In this document: piece after piece, positions 8,091 through 16,174 of the stretch | How the letters are laid out: the number at the start of each line of letters is the position of its first letter | Numbering within the stretch: position 1 is the first letter of the stretch | DNA from: an uncultured Planctomycetota bacterium | GTDB lineage: Bacteria > Planctomycetota > Phycisphaerae > UBA1845 > Fen-1342 | Reading direction: 5' to 3' | Length of the DNA: 44,390 nucleotides | Assembly (NCBI GenBank): GCA_900696535.1 | Contig: CAADGM010000108.1 | Span: 1 to 44,390 of the forward strand | The notes under the pieces: model-generated | What the model was told of the DNA's origin: nothing | What the model saw: the letters and a program-made list of their open reading frames with translations, nothing else | Database searches by the model: none | Program-made: the position numbers and the translations under genes

Positions 8091-9284
8091 GTGGGATTCC
8101 GCTACGTCATTCTCGGAGCCGGGCGACAGGGGGTATCCATGGCTTATGACCTGGCCCGCGCCGGCGAAGCCGAGCGGATTACGCTCGCCGACGCCGACTT
8201 GAACATCGCCCGGCGCGCCCTGATGCGTCTGGCGACCCTGCTTCCAGGCACGCGCTGCGAGTTCGCGGCCGCCCGCTGCGACGTGCGCTCCGCGGCCGAG
8301 GTCGAACCCGTGCTCGCCGGAGCGCACGTCGTCGTCTCGGCGGTGCCCTACCGCTTCAACGAGCAGCTCACCGACGCGGCCATCGCCGCCGGCGCCAGCT
8401 TCTGCGACCTCGGCGGCAACACCGGCGTCGTCATGAGCCAGCTCGCCCGGCACCAGTGGGCGCTGGCGCGCGGCGTCAGCGTCGTGCCCGATTGCGGCCT
8501 GGCGCCCGGACTTGGCAACATCCTCGCGGCGGACGGCATCCTGGCGCTCGACAGGCCGCGTCACGTCCACGTTCGTTGCGGCGGCCTGCCGCAGCGCCCG
8601 GTCGGGCCGCTGGGCTACAAGCTGGTGTTCAACTTCGAGGGGCTGATCAACGAATACAGTGGTGCGGGGGAGTTCCTGCGCGGCGGGCAGCGGGTCAGCG
8701 TACCGGCGCTGACCGAGCCGGAGGAGATCGACTTTCCGCCGCCGCTGGGCCGTTGCGAGGCAGCGGTGACGTCGGGCGGCACGAGCACGTGCCCGATGAC
8801 GTGGCACGGCCGCGTCGAGACGTACGACTACAAGACGGTCCGTTATCCGGGTCACTTCGCCGTTGTGCGGGCGCTGTTCGAGCTGGGTTGCTTCGAAGAG
8901 CGGTGCGTGGCCGCGGACGGCGCCACGCTGGAGCCGCGCCGCGTGCTGCGCGAGTTGTTCGAGTCGCGCCTGAGTTACCCGGATGTTCGCGACTTGGTCG
9001 TGCTGCGCTGCACGGTCAGCGGCGAGCACGGCGGGCGCCCGACGACGCGGGTCTACAACCTGCTCGACCTGCACGACGAGAAGACCGGCTTTACGGCGAT
9101 GGAGCGGACGACGGGCTTTCCGGCCGCGCTGGTGGCATACATGCAGGCGCGAGGGGTCGTCCCGCCCGGGGCCCGCCCCCTGGAGGTGGCCGTTCCGCCG
9201 GCGCAGTACCTCGCGGAGCTCGCCGGGCACGACGTCCGCGTCACGCTTGACGTTCACACGGGCGACGCGCCGGCGGCGACGTAA
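8091..9284 (+). CDS. Saccharopine dehydrogenase family protein (lysine 6-dehydrogenase-like)
   Basis: 397 residues, GTG start at 8091. The N-terminus YVILGAGRQGVSMAYDLA gives a Rossmann GxGxxG NAD(P) site at residues 8-13, followed by LADADLNIAR (acidic residue after beta-2, favouring NAD) and VVSAVPYRFNEQLTDAAI near 82-99. CDLGGNTGV and PDCGLAPGLGNILA near 105-145 are typical of the lysine 6-dehydrogenase / short saccharopine reductase branch (about 380-400 residues). Such enzymes oxidise lysine to the semialdehyde that cyclises to piperideine-6-carboxylate, or act on saccharopine. The ALDH7 gene at 12206, which would take the semialdehyde to aminoadipate, supports a lysine-degrading role. 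That pairing is inference; spermidine-type substrates are also possible for this family. Confidence 0.85.
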   Translation: MGFRYVILGAGRQGVSMAYDLARAGEAERITLADADLNIARRALMRLATLLPGTRCEFAAARCDVRSAAEVEPVLAGAHVVVSAVPYRFNEQLTDAAIAAGASFCDLGGNTGVVMSQLARHQWALARGVSVVPDCGLAPGLGNILAADGILALDRPRHVHVRCGGLPQRPVGPLGYKLVFNFEGLINEYSGAGEFLRGGQRVSVPALTEPEEIDFPPPLGRCEAAVTSGGTSTCPMTWHGRVETYDYKTVRYPGHFAVVRALFELGCFEERCVAADGATLEPRRVLRELFESRLSYPDVRDLVVLRCTVSGEHGGRPTTRVYNLLDLHDEKTGFTAMERTTGFPAALVAYMQARGVVPPGARPLEVAVPPAQYLAELAGHDVRVTLDVHTGDAPAAT

Positions 9285-9389
9285 CGCCCGGCCGCGACGG
9301 CTGTACACGGGGCAGGCGCCCCCGGATACTGGTTGGACACGCGCGTCGGTCGCGGTCGAGCGCCAAACCGCGCGCCGGAGCCTTCCCGC

Positions 9390-10421
9390 ATGCGTAAACC
9401 CGTCATTCTCATCACCGGTGCCAACGGCGAAATCGGGCACGGCCTCATCGAGCACCTGCACAATCCGGACGAGCACAGCGTCGTGGCCCTCGACCTCAAG
9501 CCGATCGACGAGCGGCTTCAGGCGATGTGTCAGGCCTGCATCGGCGGCGACATCCTCGACGATTTCCTCATGGGGCGGCTGGTCAGCGAGTACGAGATCC
9601 ACGCGATCTACCACCTGGCCGCGCTGCTCAGCACGCGGGCCGAGTACACGCCCGAGACCGCCCACAGCGTCAACGTTGAGGGCACGCTCAAACTGATCAA
9701 GCTCGCGGTCGAGCAGGCCCGCTGGCACGGCCACCGGGTCAAGTTCCTCTTTCCCAGCTCGATCGCCGCGTATGGCCTGCCCGACGTCGAGACCAAGGCG
9801 CGCGCCGGCCGCGTGAAGGAGACGGACTGGAACTTCCCGCAGACGATGTACGGCTGCAACAAGCTCTACTGTGAGCACCTGGGCCGCTACTACACGTACC
9901 ACTACCGCCAGCTCGCCGCCGAGCAGACCCGCAGCGGCGTCGACTTCCGCGCGATCCGCTTTCCTGGTCTGATCAGTGCGGTGACGATGCCCTCGGGCGG
10001 CACGAGCGACTATGCGCCCGAGATGATCCACGCCGCTGCCAAGGGGCTGCCGTACGCCTGCTTCGTCGGACCCGAGGCGCGCATTCCGTTCATGGCCATG
10101 CCCGACGGGATCAAGGCCCTCCTCGCCCTGGCCGCGGCACCGGAGGAGAAGCTCTCGCAGCGGGTCTACAACGTCGGTGCGTTCTCGCCGACCGCCGCCG
10201 AGATCCGCAGCCTGGTGTGCGAAGCGTTCCCCAAGGCCGACATCACCTTCAATCCCGACCGCGCCCGGGCCCGGATCATCGACAGTTGGCCGGCCGACGT
10301 GAACGACGACCCCGCCCGGCGGGACTGGGGCTGGCAGCCAGACTACGACGCCGGCCGCGCGTTCCGCGAGTACCTCGTCCCGACCATCTCGCGCTACTAC
10401 CGCGAGGCCGCCCGCGGCTGA
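9390..10421 (+). CDS. L-threonine 3-dehydrogenase, short-chain (epimerase-like) type
   Basis: 343 residues from the ATG at 9390 (MRKPVILITGANGEIG); 19 further upstream codons are open but have no family character. It is an extended SDR protein with the glycine motif TGANGEIG at residues 9-16, a catalytic YGCNK (YxxxK) near 150-154 and Ser in FPSSIAAYG near 125. The stretch NFPQTMYGCNKLYCEHLG and GVDFRAIRFPGLISA, then SGGTSDYAPEMIHAA and PFMAMPDGIKA, match the UDP-galactose-epimerase-like L-threonine dehydrogenases (about 310-345 residues), which make 2-amino-3-ketobutyrate with NAD. A 2-amino-3-ketobutyrate lyase (kbl) is not in the window. A generic NAD-dependent epimerase is the fallback. 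Confidence 0.85.
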   Translation: MRKPVILITGANGEIGHGLIEHLHNPDEHSVVALDLKPIDERLQAMCQACIGGDILDDFLMGRLVSEYEIHAIYHLAALLSTRAEYTPETAHSVNVEGTLKLIKLAVEQARWHGHRVKFLFPSSIAAYGLPDVETKARAGRVKETDWNFPQTMYGCNKLYCEHLGRYYTYHYRQLAAEQTRSGVDFRAIRFPGLISAVTMPSGGTSDYAPEMIHAAAKGLPYACFVGPEARIPFMAMPDGIKALLALAAAPEEKLSQRVYNVGAFSPTAAEIRSLVCEAFPKADITFNPDRARARIIDSWPADVNDDPARRDWGWQPDYDAGRAFREYLVPTISRYYREAARG

Positions 10422-10462
10422 CCCGCGGGGCGCCGGGCGCCGCCTTCCCCTCGGAGCCGCTC

Positions 10463-11251
10463 ATGCTGGCCGCCACGCTCGGTATGCTGATCATGTCCCT
10501 GGCCGCCACCACAACGGCACCATCGCTTGCACCCGCCGGCTTCCTCTACAAGACGCTGGAGCTCGACGGCGCGACCTACGCCTACAGTGTCTTCGTCCCG
10601 CCTGACTACACCCCGGCCCGGAAGTGGCCCGTCGTACTCTTCCTGCACGGCTCCGGCGAGCGCGGCGCGGACGGGCTGCTGAGCACAGAGGTCGGGATCG
10701 GGTCGGCGATCCGGCGGGACTTTCGCCGCGTGCCGGCGATCGTGGTCTTCCCGCAGTGTCGAGCCGGGCAGGCGTGGGTGGTCAGTCCGCAGGACATCGG
10801 CCCGATGGGCCGCCTGGCCCTGGCCTCCCTCGACGCCGCGATGCGCGACTACAGCACCGATCCCGAGCGCGTGTACCTGACCGGCCTGTCGCTCGGCGGG
10901 CAGGGTGCCTGGTGGCTGGCCATCAACGACCCGCGGCGGTGGGCGGCGGTCGTGCCGGTATGCGGCTTCCTGGAGGACAAGGACCGGCCGTCGCAGATGC
11001 TGGCGCTGCTCACCGAGCATCTCCGCGACGTTCCCGTGTGGGTCGTGCATGGCGAGAAGGATCCCGTTGTGCCCGTCGAACGGTCGCGTGAGGCCGTTGC
11101 GGCTTTGCGCGCGGCCGGCGCGCCTGTGCGGTACGTGGAATTGCCGGGCGTCGGGCACAACGCCTGGGACAAGGGCTACGCCGACGCGGCCCTGTGGACC
11201 TGGCTATTCGAGCAGCGCCGCGCTCCCGCCACGCGTCCCGCTGAACCATAG
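10463..11251 (+). CDS. Alpha/beta-hydrolase, phospholipase/carboxylesterase or PHB-depolymerase-like
   Basis: 262 residues from the ATG at 10463, preceded by CGGAG; the open frame back to 10217 overlaps the preceding gene. Residues 1-20 are a hydrophobic signal-like segment (MLAATLGMLIMSLAATTTAP), so the enzyme is likely secreted or periplasmic. The alpha/beta-hydrolase marks are complete: LFLHGSGERG oxyanion region near 59-68, nucleophile Ser143 in GLSLGGQG, acid Asp200 in HGEKDPVVP and catalytic His232 in PGVGHNAW. This layout is that of the esterase D / predicted-peptidase (COG4099-like) group, which hydrolyses esters of sugars or phenolic acids. The substrate is unknown. It starts 41 nt after the threonine dehydrogenase stop, so co-transcription is plausible. 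Confidence 0.88.
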   Translation: MLAATLGMLIMSLAATTTAPSLAPAGFLYKTLELDGATYAYSVFVPPDYTPARKWPVVLFLHGSGERGADGLLSTEVGIGSAIRRDFRRVPAIVVFPQCRAGQAWVVSPQDIGPMGRLALASLDAAMRDYSTDPERVYLTGLSLGGQGAWWLAINDPRRWAAVVPVCGFLEDKDRPSQMLALLTEHLRDVPVWVVHGEKDPVVPVERSREAVAALRAAGAPVRYVELPGVGHNAWDKGYADAALWTWLFEQRRAPATRPAEP

Positions 11252-11358
11252 CGCCGCCCGGGCGCGTTGAGCGGGCCCGGCAGCGGTATACTTCGATCGC
11301 CGCGGGCGCGCGAACGTGGCAGTCACGGATACAGGCAGCCTCGAAGGTGACGCGTCTC

Positions 11359-11922
11359 ATGAATCCAGGAACGCCCGCTTTCGCCGGTAGCGTCCACTGC
11401 ATCGTGCTCGGCCTGGCTGCCGCCGCACTCGTCGTCGGGTGTGCCCCGCGGAACCCACGGAGCATCGGCCGCGTAACAGACGCTCCCGAAGCCGTCGCCT
11501 ACCTGGCCTTCGCCCCGCCGGCGGAGGTGCGCATCGGCACGGACACGCGCCCCGTCAGCCTCAAGGGCGACGCGAAGCCCGACGGGCTGGAGGCCATCGT
11601 CGTCGGACTCGACGCCGCCGCGGAGCAGATGCCGCTGCTTGGGACGTTCCGCTTCGAGCTCCAGAGTCGGCGGCAGCACGACATGCTCGGGACGCCGATC
11701 GGAAGCTGGACGATCGAGGTCGCGGACGACCAAGCGGTGCAAACCTATCGCGATCCGCTCTCGTACGAGTACCACTTCCCGCTCGAGCTGGCCAAGGCGC
11801 CGCTGGTGCCGGGGCATTACGTGCTCACGCTCGTGCTGCAACTGCCGGGCGGCGAGCGCCGGTTCAGCCGCTACGAGTTCGAGTACGACGGCCGCGCCGC
11901 CCCGCCGCCGAGCATCTTCTGA
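11359..11922 (+). CDS. Lipoprotein of unknown function
   Basis: 187 residues from the ATG at 11359; an upstream in-frame GTG at 11347 is disfavoured because AAGGTGA, a good ribosome-binding site, covers it and sits 8 nt before the ATG. The signal peptide MNPGTPAFAGSVHCIVLGL and AAAALVVGC gives lipobox VVGC. The mature protein is mainly beta (EVRIGTDTRPVSL; GTFRFELQSRRQ; GSWTIEV; PGHYVLTLVLQLP; SRYEFEY), like a small immunoglobulin- or transthyretin-like sandwich. I recognise no named family. It follows the esterase by 107 nt on the same strand. Confidence 0.72.
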   Translation: MNPGTPAFAGSVHCIVLGLAAAALVVGCAPRNPRSIGRVTDAPEAVAYLAFAPPAEVRIGTDTRPVSLKGDAKPDGLEAIVVGLDAAAEQMPLLGTFRFELQSRRQHDMLGTPIGSWTIEVADDQAVQTYRDPLSYEYHFPLELAKAPLVPGHYVLTLVLQLPGGERRFSRYEFEYDGRAAPPPSIF

Positions 11923-12120
11923 GTCCGGTATCTGTGGTCAGAGGCGGGCGAGGGGCGATTGGACCATTTCGCCGGGGCGGATACGCTATCGCGGTGTGTC
12001 CAATGGCCCCCGGCGTTACACCACTGCGCGACCCTGCTTCGGTTGCTCCGCCGCTCCGCGCGTGCGCTGGTTCGGCACTTCAAACCTCTGGTCCCCACGC
12101 CCGTTTCGTTCCGTCGCCCC

Positions 12121-12170
12121 TGCGCCCCTTCGTCCCTCTTCGTGCCTCCGTGCCTTCGTGCCTTCGTGCC
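12121..12170. repeat. Octamer tandem repeat, class C (TGCCTTCG)
   Basis: From 12125 the sequence runs CCCCTTCG, a 10-mer, TGCCTCCG, TGCCTTCG, TGCCTTCG, TGCC. Read on the other strand the unit is CGAAGGCA/CGGAGGCA/CGAAGGGG, the same class as the octamers inside the transporter gene at 29127-29174. It fills the 283-nt gap between the lipoprotein and the ALDH7 gene, ending 35 nt before the ALDH start, so it lies in the leader of that gene. Confidence 0.7.
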
Positions 12171-12205
12171 TGCTCTTATGACTTTTCTCGCCAACACGGT
12201 GCCCC

Positions 12206-13762
12206 ATGAACGACCTGCTTCGTAAACTCGGCCTCGACGCGACCAACCTCGGCGGCTTCCACGGACAGTGGCTCGGCTCCGGACCCGAGCTCGATGTCAT
12301 CACCCCCATCGACGGCAGCCGGATCGCCACCGTCCGGCAGGTGACGGAGGAGGAGTACGACCGCGTCGTCGACCGTGCCCATGAGGCCTTCCTGAAGTGG
12401 CGCATGGTCCCGGCTCCCAAGCGCGGCGACGTTGTTCGCCTGCTCGGCGACGCCCTGCGCCGCAGCAAGGAGGCGCTCGGCGCCCTGGTCACGCTCGAGA
12501 TGGGCAAGATCGCCGCCGAGGGTCAGGGCGAGGTCCAGGAGATGATCGACATCTGCGACTTCGCCTGCGGCCTGTCGCGCCAGCTCTACGGCCTGAGCAT
12601 GCACAGCGAGCGGCCGCGCCACCGCATGTACGAGCAGTGGCACCCACTGGGCGTCGTGGCGGTCATCAGCGCCTTCAACTTCCCCGTAGCCGTGTGGAGC
12701 TGGAACGCGGCCCTGGCGGCGGTGTGCGGCGACAGTACGCTCTGGAAGCCCGCCAGCAAGACGCCCCTCACGGCGATCGCCACGACGCGGATTGCCCAAC
12801 AGGTCTGCGAGGCCGCGGGCGTCGATCCCGCCATCTTCTCGCTGGTGATCGGCAAGGGCAGCACCGTCGGCGAGAAGCTGATCAACGATCGGCGCATCCC
12901 GCTGGTCTCGTGCACCGGCTCGACGCCGGTCGGGGCGCACGTGGGCGAGGTCTGCGGCAAACGCTTCGCCCGGACGATCCTGGAACTGGGCGGCAACAAC
13001 GCGATCATCATCACGCCCAGTGCCGACCTGGGTCTGGCGCTGCGGGCCGTGCTCTTCGGCGCCGTGGGCACCGCCGGCCAGCGCTGCACGAGCACCCGCC
13101 GGATCATTATTCATCGCTCGATCCGCGACCAGTTCGTCGAGCGCCTGGTCGGCGCCTACAAGACGATCCGCATTGGCGACCCGCGCAAGAGCGACACGCT
13201 CATGGGGCCGCTCGTCACCACGCAGGCCGTCGAGGACGTCCTGCGCGCCATGAAGCATGTCAAGGAGCAGGGCGGCGAGATCCTCTGCGGCGGCGAGAAG
13301 CTGAGCGGACCGGGCTACCCCGGCGGGCACTACATGACGCCGTGCATCGCCGCCGCCCGCAACGAGTTTCCGATCGTGCAGGAGGAGACCTTCGGCCCGA
13401 TCCTCTACATCATCGACTACGGCAACAAGAGTGCCAGTGCCGCGTTGGCCGTGGACGAGATCGAGGAAGCGATCCGCTACCAGAACGACGTGCCCCAGGG
13501 CCTCAGCTCGGCCATCTTCTCGCAGAACGTCATCGAGACCGAGACGTTTCTTGCGGCCATCGGCAGCGACTGCGGCATCGCCAACGTCAACATCGGCACG
13601 AGCGGAGCCGAGATCGGCGGCGCATTCGGCGGTGAGAAGGAGACGGGCGGCGGCCGCGAGAGCGGCTCGGATTCCTGGAAGGTCTACATGCGTCGTCAGA
13701 CCAACACGATCAACTGGGGCAAGGAGCTGCCGCTGGCGCAGGGGATCAGATTCGGGGATTGA
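12206..13762 (+). CDS. Aldehyde dehydrogenase, ALDH7 / aminoadipate-semialdehyde type
   Basis: 518 residues, the ALDH7 length. It should oxidise L-2-aminoadipate 6-semialdehyde (in equilibrium with piperideine-6-carboxylate) to aminoadipate with NAD. Catalytic residues are in place: Asn158 in AFNFP, Glu260 in LELGGNN and Cys294 in GQRCTSTRR. Features specific to ALDH7 are the N-terminal LGLDATNLGGFHGQW, HPLGVVAVISAFNFPVAVW, and the C-terminal GGAFGGEKETGGGRESGSDS followed by WKVYMRRQTNTINWG and LPLAQGIRF. Together with the lysine 6-dehydrogenase-like gene at 8091 it would form two steps of lysine catabolism (inference). A class C repeat lies in its leader. Stop at 13762 converges on thiC (end 13845). 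Confidence 0.93.
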   Translation: MNDLLRKLGLDATNLGGFHGQWLGSGPELDVITPIDGSRIATVRQVTEEEYDRVVDRAHEAFLKWRMVPAPKRGDVVRLLGDALRRSKEALGALVTLEMGKIAAEGQGEVQEMIDICDFACGLSRQLYGLSMHSERPRHRMYEQWHPLGVVAVISAFNFPVAVWSWNAALAAVCGDSTLWKPASKTPLTAIATTRIAQQVCEAAGVDPAIFSLVIGKGSTVGEKLINDRRIPLVSCTGSTPVGAHVGEVCGKRFARTILELGGNNAIIITPSADLGLALRAVLFGAVGTAGQRCTSTRRIIIHRSIRDQFVERLVGAYKTIRIGDPRKSDTLMGPLVTTQAVEDVLRAMKHVKEQGGEILCGGEKLSGPGYPGGHYMTPCIAAARNEFPIVQEETFGPILYIIDYGNKSASAALAVDEIEEAIRYQNDVPQGLSSAIFSQNVIETETFLAAIGSDCGIANVNIGTSGAEIGGAFGGEKETGGGRESGSDSWKVYMRRQTNTINWGKELPLAQGIRFGD

Positions 13763-13774
13763 CGGGTTCCGTAG

Positions 13775-13796
13775 CGTCGGGCCTCCGTGTCCGACG
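13775..13796. repeat. Hairpin between convergent ALDH7 and thiC genes
   Basis: CGTCGG at 13775-13780 pairs with CCGACG at 13791-13796 around a 10-nt loop. It is 12 nt after the ALDH7 stop in the 82-nt convergent gap and could serve as a transcription end for either strand, but no T-run follows, so it may just be another short palindromic repeat. Confidence 0.4.
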
Positions 13797-13844
13797 TGGA
13801 CGAGCAGCCGATTCCCCGCATCCGGCTCGTCGTCGTCGGCGCCG

Positions 13845-15629
13845 TCATTGCCCGCCCGCGGCGGCGCGCTCGGCCGCGGCGTTGGCCTCGCGCTCGGCCA
13901 GAAGCTTGCGGCCTGCTTCGCTGACGCCCGGCGATTGGGCGGCGGTACGCTCGGGCACGAATTCGGCGTGCTTGCCGCTGGCGAACTCCTCAATTTCCTT
14001 GCTGATGCGCATGCTGCACCAGTCGTGGCCGCACATGGCGCAGAAGTCGGTGTCGACCGGCAGGTCCTCGTCGTGCAGCGCGCGGGCCGTCTCACCGTCG
14101 AAGGCCAGCTCGAAGTGCCGCGGCCAGTTCAGGGCCGCCCGCGCCCGCGAGAGGTCGTCGTCCCAGTCGCGCGCGGCGCGGATGCCCCGGGCGATGTCCC
14201 CGGCGTGGGCCGCGATGCGATAGGCGATGCACCCGGCCTTGACGTCCTCGGCCCGGGGCAGGCCGACGTGCTCCTTGGGCGTGACGTAGCACAGCATGGC
14301 CGCTCCGGCGCGGGCCGCCTCCGCTGCCCCGATCGCCGAGGTGATGTGGTCGTATCCGGGGAACACGTCGGTCACGAGCGGCCCGAGCACGTAGAACGGC
14401 GCGTCGTCGCAGACGAGCCGCTGGTGCTCCATGTTCCAGGCGACCTCGTTGAGCGGGATGTGCCCGGGACCCTCGACCATCACCTGCACGCCGGCCTCGC
14501 GGGCGCGGTGCACCAGCTCGGCCAGCACGTGCAACTCGGCGACCTGGGCAGGGTCGCTGGCGTCGGCCAGGCAGCCTGGTCGCACGCCGTCGCCCAGCGA
14601 GTACGTCACGTCGTACTCACGCATGATCGCGCTGATCTCGTCGAACAGCTCGTAGAACGGGTTCTGCCGGCCCGTGTGGATCATGTACCGGGCAATCAGC
14701 GACCCCCCGCGGCTCACCAGCCCGGTGATGCGCCCGCGGATCAGCGGCAGGTGTTCGCGCAGAATGCCGGCGTGGATCGTGAAGTAATCGACGCCCTGGC
14801 GTGCCTGGTGCTCGATGGTCTTGAGGATGTCGTCGTAAGTCAGCTCCTCGATGCGGCGGCTCTTCACTCCTCTCCCTTCCACGGAGGGGTCGGGAGAGGG
14901 TAGAGACGCGCTGACGTCGAGCGCCTCGACCCCTCTGTAGTCCCCCCTGGAAGGGGGGACGGTCGTGGCGCCGCTGCCTCTGGCCGCGGCCGGGCCCGCA
15001 ATCATCGCGTAGATCGGCACCGTGCCAACAGGGACGGAACTGTTATCGATGATCGCCTGGCGGCACGCATTGAGATCGCCGCCCGTGGACAGGTCCATGA
15101 CCGTGTCCGCGCCGTACAGGATCGCGTAGCGGAGCTTCTCAATCTCCTGCTGCGTGCCGCTGCTGACCGGCGAGGCCCCCTGGTTGGCGTTGATCTTGGT
15201 CGTGATCGACCGCCCGATGCCGCACGGGTCCAGCCGCCGCGGGGCCCGCTCGCCGCGGCAATAGTTCGGGTCGTCGAGCCACGCTCGCCGCTGGGCGACG
15301 GTCTGATTAACCCACAGCGCCGCGTGCGGCTTGGCGGAGGGATGGCCCGCAGGGGCGAAGTGAGAAGCGAGATGTGGAGGGTGAGAGGCGGCCGCGGCGA
15401 GACTGCGCGCGCATGCGGCGGCGACTTCTGAACTCTCGCGCCTCACTTCTGACTTCGTGCCCGGCTCGCGACCCCCGCTCCCGGCCAGGTGGCGGATGTT
15501 CGCGGGGATGACGATGCTGCCGCGCGCGACGCCGTCGCGGATGAATTCCGGCGAGACGCACTCGCGGGCTGCGACGCGGATCATTTCGGGGGTGACGATG
15601 CCCTTGCGGGCGGCTTGAAGCTGGGTCAT
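13845..15629 (-). CDS. thiC: Phosphomethylpyrimidine synthase ThiC with two in-frame insertions
   Basis: 594 residues. ThiC is the radical-SAM enzyme that converts aminoimidazole ribotide to the pyrimidine half of thiamine. Family marks: RKGIVTPEM and [20 protein letters not shown] at the N-terminus (short-type ThiC), [17 protein letters not shown] near 137-153, [13 protein letters not shown] near 173-185, DYFTIHAGI near 281-289, [16 protein letters not shown] near 385-400, and the C-terminal cluster motif CAMCGHDWC (Cys530, 533, 538). Short-type ThiC is usually about 430 residues; the excess lies largely in two low-complexity blocks, residues about 51-130 and 212-259, both encoded by repeat DNA. 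Both fall between conserved blocks, so the enzyme may still work. The SD overlaps the riboswitch P1 stem, implying control by TPP at translation. Confidence 0.95.
   Translation of the reverse strand: MTQLQAARKGIVTPEMIRVAARECVSPEFIRDGVARGSIVIPANIRHLAGSGGREPGTKSEVRRESSEVAAACARSLAAAASHPPHLASHFAPAGHPSAKPHAALWVNQTVAQRRAWLDDPNYCRGERAPRRLDPCGIGRSITTKINANQGASPVSSGTQQEIEKLRYAILYGADTVMDLSTGGDLNACRQAIIDNSSVPVGTVPIYAMIAGPAAARGSGATTVPPSRGDYRGVEALDVSASLPSPDPSVEGRGVKSRRIEELTYDDILKTIEHQARQGVDYFTIHAGILREHLPLIRGRITGLVSRGGSLIARYMIHTGRQNPFYELFDEISAIMREYDVTYSLGDGVRPGCLADASDPAQVAELHVLAELVHRAREAGVQVMVEGPGHIPLNEVAWNMEHQRLVCDDAPFYVLGPLVTDVFPGYDHITSAIGAAEAARAGAAMLCYVTPKEHVGLPRAEDVKAGCIAYRIAAHAGDIARGIRAARDWDDDLSRARAALNWPRHFELAFDGETARALHDEDLPVDTDFCAMCGHDWCSMRISKEIEEFASGKHAEFVPERTAAQSPGVSEAGRKLLAEREANAAAERAAAGGQ
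14869..14960. repeat. Class B palindromic repeats inside thiC
   Basis: Two hairpins: CCTCTCCC (14869-14876) with GGGAGAGG (14892-14899), and GTCCCCCC TGGAA GGGGGGAC (14940-14960). The 26 bases at 14935-14960 recur exactly at 27750-27775. The first hairpin resembles the one at 33347-33384. They encode residues about 223-254 of ThiC, a block absent from normal ThiC. Confidence 0.8.
15356..15457. repeat. Imperfect inverted repeat inside thiC
   Basis: CGAAGTGAGAAGCGAG at 15356-15371 and the reverse complement of 15442-15457 (CGAAGTCAGAAGTGAG) differ at two of 16 positions. The arms are rich in AAGTGAG/CGAGAG-like words reminiscent of class C. The element codes for residues about 58-92, a block not found in normal ThiC. 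Confidence 0.7.
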
Positions 15630-15632
15630 GTC

Positions 15633-15846
15633 GCACCTTCCCTACGCAGGCGGCTGGTGGGCTTGAGCTGCTCGTGACGGGTCAGAAACCAGTCGAAGCG
15701 TGCACCGGCCGAACACCGGTGCAACATGGACGCCGGTCAGGCACCGGCGCCACAGCCCTGCCAGCTCGTCGCTGATCAGGTTCAAAGGGTCTGCCGGCGT
15801 CCGCGCCGGCATCTCAGGCCCGCCGCAGCGGACCACCCCTAGGTGC
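15633..15846 (-). promoter_or_regulatory. TPP (thiamine pyrophosphate) riboswitch with enlarged P5 arm
   Basis: Read on the minus strand, P1 is GCACCT (15846-15841) with AGGTGC (15638-15633); then GGGGTGG, CTGAGA (15817-15812), a P3 hairpin GCCGGCG/CGCCGGC, ACCCTTTGAACCTGATCAG (about 15790-15772), and GCGTAGGGAA at the 3' end (15647-15638). These are the conserved TPP aptamer elements. The 3' P1 strand contains the AAGG of the thiC ribosome-binding site, 3 nt before ATG at 15629, so ligand binding should block translation. The P5 arm is extended: GCTGG/CCAGC and GGGCT/AGCCC lead into a 90-nt loop (15664-15753) holding two class A palindromes. Typical aptamers are about 100 nt; this one is about 214. 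Confidence 0.92.
15702..15749. repeat. Pair of class A (CACCGG) palindromes in the riboswitch loop
   Basis: GCACCGG/CCGGTGC bounds 15702-15722 and CGCCGGT/ACCGGCG bounds 15731-15749. Their starts are 29 nt apart, the same period as the pair at 24214-24270. Minus-strand reading (GTTGCACCGG...) matches the units at 24214 and 37810. Confidence 0.75.
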
Positions 15847-16174
15847 CCAGTATGTTAACCCTGGCCCCGGGCAGGATGAAGTCCGAACCGGGCGCCGCGT
15901 GCGCCGAGCGTCAGGCTGGAGGCTCAGGGATGCGCCGGGCGCTACGAGATTTCGGCGAAATCGCATTGAAACCGTCGGCCTGCGGCGCACAATGCAGCGC
16001 CGTTTCCAGCTCACGCAGCCGGCGACGCAGACGGACCGGGCGCCGCGCGGCAGCGGGTCGGCGGACCGGGTCGCGCGGCGATCCAGGCCGGCTCGCACCC
16101 AAGGCCCCAAGGCAGGACGCGTCGGGCCCATCCCGAAGGCTGATGACCTCGGGACAGGAGTCGTACTTGCCGAG
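15847..16174. other. Divergent gap between thiC riboswitch and symporter gene
   Basis: 328 nt without a supported gene. It should hold the promoter of the riboswitch transcript (minus strand, near 15850-15890; AACATACT is a weak -10-like word) and that of the symporter. The frame used by the symporter stays open back to 15899, but its reading is Arg/Ala-rich and unlike a protein domain. No clear promoter pair seen. Confidence 0.4.

Noticed and set aside
7695..10031. Minus-strand open frame of 778 codons
   Set aside because: It is antisense to the adenosyltransferase, saccharopine-type and threonine dehydrogenase genes, all of which show full family motifs; the reading is Arg/Val/His-rich and has no domain. 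High GC keeps antisense frames open.
12176..14095. Minus-strand open frame of 639 codons
   Set aside because: It is antisense to ALDH7, and its upper end overlaps thiC in another frame.
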